64,000 nt of DNA from Anaeramoeba flamelloides (lineage: Eukaryota; Metamonada; Anaeramoebidae), in the NCBI GenBank assembly GCA_027625915.1, contig JANTQA010000008.1, positions 4,388,501 through 4,452,500 on the forward strand, written 5' to 3'. Shown piece by piece: positions 58,690 to 64,000 of the stretch. How positions within the stretch are numbered: the first letter of the stretch is position 1; every line of letters starts with the position of its first letter. The translations under genes were made by a program, and so were the position numbers. The notes below the pieces were generated by a model. That model was not told where the DNA came from, did no database searches, and was given only the letters and a program-made list of their open reading frames with translations.

Positions 58690-59160
58690 TCGTTAGGTTT
58701 TCCATTCTTTTAAATTCTGGAAAACAGCCGTTAACTTTTTTTTAATTTGAGAAATAGAAAGAAAATTTTAGAAATTTTTTTTTTATTTCTAAAATTAAAA
58801 AAAAAGTGCGGTTAGATTTTCTTGAGTTTTTATTTACGAACTTAAAATCGATATATTTTCATTAGGTTTTTTTGAGTTTTCTATTTATTTTGAAAATCAA
58901 TAGATTTTTGTTAGGTTTTTTTTGCTTTTTGAAATAAACAGAAAATTTTAATAAATTTTCTGTTTTATTTGTAAAATCAAACTATTTTACAAATAAAATA
59001 GAAAACTCAAAAAAACCTAGAACAATTCACAAATAAATAGAAAACTCAAAAAAAACTAAGAAAATCTATTGATTTTCAAAATAAATATAAAACTCAAAAA
59101 AATCTAAAACACTTAACAAATAAAACAGAAAACCTCAAGAAAACCTAGGTACTTGACGAC
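58690..59160. repeat. Foldback repeat, copy 2 (TTAGGTTTT...GAGTTTTCTAT units)
   Basis: The units TTAGGTTTTTTTGAGTTTTC are repeated to about 58930. They then appear inverted (GAAAACTCAAAAAAACCTAG and similar) to 59150, giving a long imperfect hairpin centred near 58960. Related to 35870-36250. Confidence 0.7.
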
Positions 59161-59653
59161 ACGATCCAAAGAAATTCATTTAAATCTCCAATGATTTCCA
59201 AAATTTATTTTTTTTACATTATTGACAAAATTGTGATTTATTTTCATATATAAAATAGCTTCCCAGTTTAAATAATTTGTATAATATCTTAATTTGAAAA
59301 TCCAAGTTGAACCTTTCCATTTAAATAATTTTTTGTTGTTAGTTTTTCCAAGATTTTAAAGAATTGAGTAAAAGTAAAAGATTAAATTTATTGTTTGATC
59401 TACAAAAAAATCTATCAGTTGCGAATAATCTTTTATTTGATAACTTTATTGAAATTTTTTATTTATATATTTTTTCTTATTGTTACTTTCTTCTTGCCTT
59501 ATCCAATCTATTGCCTCATTTAACTTCAACAGAGTTTATAAAAATCAAATCTTGACAAAATCAAATAATACTAAATTCCATAAAGAAAACAAAAAATTAA
59601 AAAAAAAAAAAAGATGAATCATTATTAAAATTTCTTTATTTCAATAGCAATAA
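59161..59653. other. AT-rich 3' flank of the VPS9 gene
   Basis: No gene. A-run at 59596-59612. The region just before 59654 on the + strand serves as the minus-strand transcript's 3' flank. Confidence 0.35.
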
Positions 59654-61630
59654 TTAAAATTCTAATGACGATATATATTCCAAAGCAATTTCAAAAGTGG
59701 TCAAATAATAGGCCGCTTCATTTTTTGAGTCGCCACTATCCGAAAAGGCAATTAGGAATTCCTTTTTAGACATTAAATTTTTTAATTTAACTTTTGAAAT
59801 AATATATACAAAGATTGGAATAAAATCATCTGCTGTGATTTGCCCGTCAACATTTGCGTTATAATTGCATTCATTTTTGACTGTGTTATAAATATTTTGT
59901 GCAACTCTGATAAAAATGTTAATGCCATCACTGGGCAGTTTTGTTAAAGACATTTGATTCATTGTGTTTATTGCTGATTGGAAATATGAAGTGGATTGGA
60001 ATTTTTTTGGAATTGCGAAATCACTTTGTGATTTTAAAATTATTTTTTTTTTTTTTTGATTGAATGTATTGTCTTGCTTTTTGTACAGTCTCTTGAAATA
60101 AAAATAAATTTCATTTATATTTTTAGTCATTATGTGTTCTTCAAGAATTTCGTTTATTATTCTTTCTAATTGGTATAAAAGCACTTCTTTTTTGTGTGAA
60201 TTTTTTTTTTTTCTTTTTTTTTTTTCAGTATTTTTATTTTCTTTTCCTTTTTCATTCCCCTTTTCTTTTTCATTTCCTTTTTCATTTTCATTTTCATTTT
60301 CATTTTCATTTTCTTTACAATAGTTTTCTAAAATAATTTCAGAATATTTATTAGTTATGTAATCTCGGAATTCCTCAAACACCTCTCTTAATTCTTTTGC
60401 GTATTCCTGTATATTGCCCATAGACATTTTTGAGATATAATTTGAGATTTTTTTTAAGGCATCAGATTCATTTTTGCTAAAGATCTTTGATTCGACAGCA
60501 AATTTTAATTTTTGATGTATGTTTTGATTTTGCTTCAAGATTTTGTGCTTGCCAATGGATTTTAATTTCATTTCAGAAACAGTTTTGGATCTTCGTAAGA
60601 GCGGGGGTGTTGTTTGAAATGCGACATTTATGGCACTTTTCAATAATAAATTTTTAAAGCCAAACACCTCATTCTTTGAAGTCTGCTTTCGTAATTTTTT
60701 GTTAATGCGCTTTTGATAAAGTAATGCCTGCACCCGATTTTTTACCATCAGGCTTTTGTGAAAGGACTTTTTTTCAAATGATTGGTATTCCATTTTGAAA
60801 TTTTCATTATTATTTATTGTTTCCCATCCAGAATTTAATACGTTTTGGCTGTTTATGTTTCCTTTTCTTTTCTCTCTCAAATTAGGCGACGATTGTAAAT
60901 TTCTTTTTTTGGGACGTGCTTTTGTTTTGACTTGGTTAAAATTGTGAGATATTTTTAAAGTCCGATCCGATCCGTCGCTCGAGCTATCACTATTGCTAAG
61001 GCTTGAGTGTGTTTCAACCTTTTCGAACCCGCCCAGTTTTTCGTCAAGTTCATCGAAAACAAAGGTTCCTAAGTCATCCAATTTCTTGCTTTCTTTTTCG
61101 GTCAAGTGAACCATGTTTTTTTCGATCTCGTTTTCAAAGAGATCTAATAATTTGGACTCAAAACCATAGTTTGTAAAATTGGTAAAGTCCTTAGAGTAAT
61201 TTAAAACGTTTTTTAATGTCCCTGGTTGGCTTAGTTTTTGACAACGATCACTTATTTCATTTCCCAGCTCGCCAAGATCACAATTCCCATCAGATTCATA
61301 TTTGAAAAGAATGCCACCAAGAAAAGATATAGTTAAAATTGATTCACGAATTGAGATTTTGTCGATCGACGTATAGATCCGAAGATCACCAAAGATTTTT
61401 TTCAAATCGTTTTTTTCTGTGACGCTTTTTTCTTGGAAATCCACAATCCCAACAGGAGTCAAAATCAATTTTCTTTTTTTTTTTCTTTTTGTGAATCCTT
61501 GAATTTTGATTACATCAAACCTTAGATCGCCCAACGATTGTAAATGTTCTTGGTACTGTCTCAGTAATTTGGTTTCTTGTTCGGTTATTCTTTTTTTTTT
61601 CTTTTTGAGATGGAAAAGGATTAAATCCAT
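59654..61630 (-). CDS. VPS9-domain protein, likely Rab5-family exchange factor
   Basis: VPS9 domains release GDP from Rab5/Rab21-type GTPases on early endosomes. The single-exon protein has 658 residues from ATG at 61630; an in-frame TTG upstream is not a plausible start. The C-terminal ~150 residues carry the signature: ADDFIPIFVYIISKVK at about 600 (Asp and Pro of the Rab-contact helix), a FLIAFSD segment, then EAAYYLTTFEIALEYI near 640 with the Tyr-x-x-Thr the family needs. An N-terminal part (about 30-125: FDVIKIQGFTKRKKKRKLIL, LTISFLGGILFKYES) looks like a PH/FERM-C fold, by inference. The middle is disordered with Ser-rich, basic and Glu-Asn/Glu-Lys repeats (about 60190-60310). No other Rab-cycle gene is nearby. 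Confidence 0.88.
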   Translation of the reverse strand: MDLILFHLKKKKKRITEQETKLLRQYQEHLQSLGDLRFDVIKIQGFTKRKKKRKLILTPVGIVDFQEKSVTEKNDLKKIFGDLRIYTSIDKISIRESILTISFLGGILFKYESDGNCDLGELGNEISDRCQKLSQPGTLKNVLNYSKDFTNFTNYGFESKLLDLFENEIEKNMVHLTEKESKKLDDLGTFVFDELDEKLGGFEKVETHSSLSNSDSSSDGSDRTLKISHNFNQVKTKARPKKRNLQSSPNLREKRKGNINSQNVLNSGWETINNNENFKMEYQSFEKKSFHKSLMVKNRVQALLYQKRINKKLRKQTSKNEVFGFKNLLLKSAINVAFQTTPPLLRRSKTVSEMKLKSIGKHKILKQNQNIHQKLKFAVESKIFSKNESDALKKISNYISKMSMGNIQEYAKELREVFEEFRDYITNKYSEIILENYCKENENENENENEKGNEKEKGNEKGKENKNTEKKKRKKKNSHKKEVLLYQLERIINEILEEHIMTKNINEIYFYFKRLYKKQDNTFNQKKKKIILKSQSDFAIPKKFQSTSYFQSAINTMNQMSLTKLPSDGINIFIRVAQNIYNTVKNECNYNANVDGQITADDFIPIFVYIISKVKLKNLMSKKEFLIAFSDSGDSKNEAAYYLTTFEIALEYISSLEF

Positions 61631-62009
61631 AGAAAAAAAAATCAAAGCATTTGTTGATTAAAAAAAAAATGAATTTGTTAATTGCTCACTCACTACAAAA
61701 TAATTTGTGACTATTATAAAGCTGATCAGCTTTGAAAAGTATTTCCTCTTTTAAAGAAGTATTGGAAAGTGTTTGAAAGGTTTGTAAATTGACGGAAAGG
61801 GTTTGAAAGGGCTGAAGGCTGATCAAATTTTAAGTTTTTTTATAATGTTGGCCTATTACAACTCACAAATTAAAATTTATTGACTAACAAACTGTTTTGA
61901 GTTTGGTTTTGAGACTAAACACTCTTTTAAGAATCTATTTTTCAAAACGGTTAATTAATAACTATTGTTTTTGTTTTCATCACAATTCGTAAGTTACCAA
62001 ACATTCATT
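61631..62009. promoter_or_regulatory. Upstream region of the VPS9 gene
   Basis: About 380 bases. It includes a GGAAAGTGTTTGAAAGG stretch similar to the repeat units at 5770-5900 and 7020-7100. No promoter motif is definable. Confidence 0.3.
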
Positions 62010-62577
62010 TAAGGTTTACAATCCCTGAAATTTGAAAACAAGATTATCTTGCGTAGGGTGCAATAACTTGTTAATTTGGTTCTTAGCTGATCCATCTTTA
62101 GCTTGGTATGAGTTTTAATCGTGGTTCAAAATGGCAATTTTTGACAATTTATTTTTTTTTAGAAAGCTCAAATGAAATGTGTAAGGTTAATAGATTGGTA
62201 GGTTTTTAAGAGTAAATGTAGATTTTTGGGTTGTTGATTGAAATTTCAAATTAGGTATGGTTTTATTTGGATCTTTTAATAACAGATTTTTTTTTTATTT
62301 CTTTAGTTAATTGATAAAAAAGTAAATCTAAATTTTCTTCAACAACAGAAAAATTGAAATGTATTCTTAAATAACCAACCTTTCTATTGATTAGTTTTAT
62401 ACTCTTATATTTAGTATTTCGGAAATAAAAAAAATAAATTGTCAAAAATTGACTTTTTGAACAACTCTTAAAACCCATACCAAGCTTAAGATCGATCAGC
62501 TAAGAACCAAATTAACAAATCATTGCACCCTTTGCAAGATAATCTTCTTTTCAGATTTCAGGGATTCTAAATCTTAA
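62010..62577. mobile_element. Long-TIR element family F, complete copy
   Basis: The arms at about 62012-62160 and 62428-62577 are reverse complements: ACAATCCCTGAAATTTGAAA on the left, and AGATTTCAGGGATTCTAAAT on the right. The ~270-base centre is noncoding. Copies are at 21145-21705 and, in part, at 48880-49135. Confidence 0.75.
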
Positions 62578-63009
62578 ATTCTGAGAGTTAAAAATGTATT
62601 TATTATTTTTTCAGAGAATAAACAGAAGGTTTAATTAGTTTTGAATGGTTATCACAAACAATTTAAGATATTAATAAATAAATTTAATAAAAATTGAAGT
62701 TCTAAGGGAAGATAATACTAAAAAAATTTTAAGATTCAAAATTCTATAGATTGGAAAATAATTATCTTGAATTTTGTGGTGAGTCCAACTTAATTTAGTT
62801 TTTTGAGCAATCTTCGACTTTGTTTGCATATTAAAAGTTGTTTGACACAGTTTAAATTTGACAATTTATTCCTGTTTTTTTTTTTTTATCTGAAATCAAA
62901 CTTGAGAGTGTAAGACGTATAGGCGAGGTAGCTTGCATTTCAACAAAAAATAAATTTTTGTTTATGAGTTGAAATTTTTATTTTTTTTTAAGTAAATTTT
63001 TCAAAAAAA
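62578..63009. other. AT-rich spacer
   Basis: No gene is recognised. A slightly GC-richer stretch (AAGACGTATAGGCGAGGTAG, about 62911-62930) is unexplained. Confidence 0.3.
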
Positions 63010-63170
63010 AATCTTCTTTTTAAAAAGTTTCACTTCATATTTGATTTCCTTTATCAAAAAAAGCTACAAATTACAACCTACTTATGTGAGTACTCTATTT
63101 ATGAAAGAGGACATCTTGAAAACGAAGTGAAAATTGGTTCCCATTTATAATCCAAATACCAGCGTAAAAA
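63010..63170. repeat. Short palindromic repeat (copy 4 of 4)
   Basis: TTTCACTTCATATTTGATTT on the left pairs with AACGAAGTGAAAATTGG on the right. It ends AATCCAAATACCAGCG, the same outer end as the other copies. Confidence 0.6.
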
Positions 63171-63641
63171 AAAGTGAAAATTAGGGAATTGACATCTAGT
63201 CATGCTGAGTATTGGCATGTTCACTGATTATTTTTTTAATTTCTGAAATTAAAAAAAAAAAATAATAGCGCTTTTTGAAGATTCAAAAGAATGGAGAAAA
63301 ATCAAAGATTTTCCTCAATTTTTTCATATTTTGGAAAAGTTAAGTACAGTTTTGTTGAGATTTTTTGTGATAATGTAATTTTCCAATTAATAAATGAAAA
63401 TTTTTATATCAATTTCCAAAATGAATATTAATTATTACTCTGAGAACCAAATTAGCATAAAAAAAATTTTATATTAGAGTTAAACAAGGAAGTATGATTT
63501 AATGTCTGAAAATATCATTTCTCAACGATTAGTAAAGATCTTTGGATTTTACTTCAACTTATAAGATTAGAAAAATATTTTGGAATGTGAACCTAAAATT
63601 TTCATTTTTTAATTGGAAAATCATAGTATAAAGAAAATTTA

Positions 63642-63869
63642 TACTATTTGTTTCATAACAAATGGATCAAAATTTTCATTCAGCTTTTCAAAAAAAGGTA
63701 GTTTAAAAATCATCTAAAATTTCAAATTTTTAATTCTTAAAACCAGCTTAAATTATTAATTTACCTTTGAGAATTGAGGGCTTTGATGATTTATTTTAAT
63801 TGATTGGTATGTGAGTATTTTAGAAAGCTGAATGAAAATATTGTTTTTTTTATTTTACAATTAACAGTA
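63642..63869 (+). mobile_element. MITE family A, copy 5
   Basis: It runs from TACTATTTGTTTCATAACAA to TTTTACAATTAACAGTA. The interior is closest to copy 1 (ATTTCAAATTTTTAATTCTT). Confidence 0.7.
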
Positions 63870-64000
63870 CTTGTATCTGAATCAAAAAATTTTAATAACC
63901 ATCAATTTCCTTTTACAAACCGAGTTTCTAAACTTGTACTAGATCATTGAATATTCAATTTTGTAAAGAAAAATATGAAAAACGATGTGACAATTTTTTC

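Noticed and set aside
61631-61645. Extension of the VPS9 protein to an upstream TTG
   Set aside because: The first ATG is at 61630. A TTG start is not expected in a eukaryotic nuclear gene.
1-64000. tRNA, rRNA, snRNA genes and CRISPR arrays
   Set aside because: No convincing T-arm plus acceptor pair, spliceosomal RNA core or regular spacer array was seen on either strand. A covariance-model scan would be needed to exclude divergent RNAs.

Overview
The window is very AT-rich eukaryotic nuclear DNA. Genes are sparse, spliceosomal introns start GTA/GTR and end AG, and proteins carry long Lys/Glu/Asn/Gln runs. The recognisable gene set (cytosolic ribosomal protein eL19, a mitochondrial-type carrier, a CHD6-9-type chromatin remodeller, a VPS9-domain Rab exchange factor, the KEOPS subunit Cgi121/TPRKB and a CYTH-domain protein) fits a free-living AT-rich protist such as an amoebozoan or an Anaeramoeba-like metamonad. 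Composition and gene content alone cannot fix the species. All larger genes end in TAA, with no sign of stop reassignment.

Layout. 0-12 kb: eL19 (+), a probable small two-exon gene (-, 6474-6926) and a dense field of short inverted-repeat elements, including a piggyBac-like remnant with TTAA target sites and three adjacent copies of one MITE family. 12-23 kb: the CYTH gene (+), then about 10 kb of A/T-run DNA with Tc1-type and long-inverted-repeat elements. 23-25 kb: a four-exon SLC25 carrier (+). 25-30 kb: decayed Tc1/mariner remains and AT-rich filler. 30.6-43.9 kb: a 49-aa two-exon candidate gene and the large CHD remodeller (+). The CHD gene is modelled as three phase-compatible exons with a 4.5-kb intron full of repeats, plus an unresolved gene-like patch. 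44-50 kb: foldback and MITE elements. 50-51 kb: a highly charged, disordered protein (+). 51.8-52.5 kb: the 3' end of a dead LINE with its poly(A). 54-55 kb: Cgi121 (-). 57-58.5 kb: an inverted-repeat element with ATCGCGAT-type subterminal repeats. 59.6-61.6 kb: the VPS9 protein (-). 62-64 kb: more inverted-repeat elements.

The genes form no operon-like or functionally linked set. They are ordinary housekeeping and chromatin genes scattered among non-autonomous transposons. I found no novel defence, biosynthetic or CRISPR-like system. The most distinctive content is the number of distinct inverted-repeat (MITE/foldback) families, several with multiple copies inside the window, and a few small spliced genes hidden in the AT-rich background. 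All exon models were made by eye from splice signals, phase and composition, with no transcript evidence.
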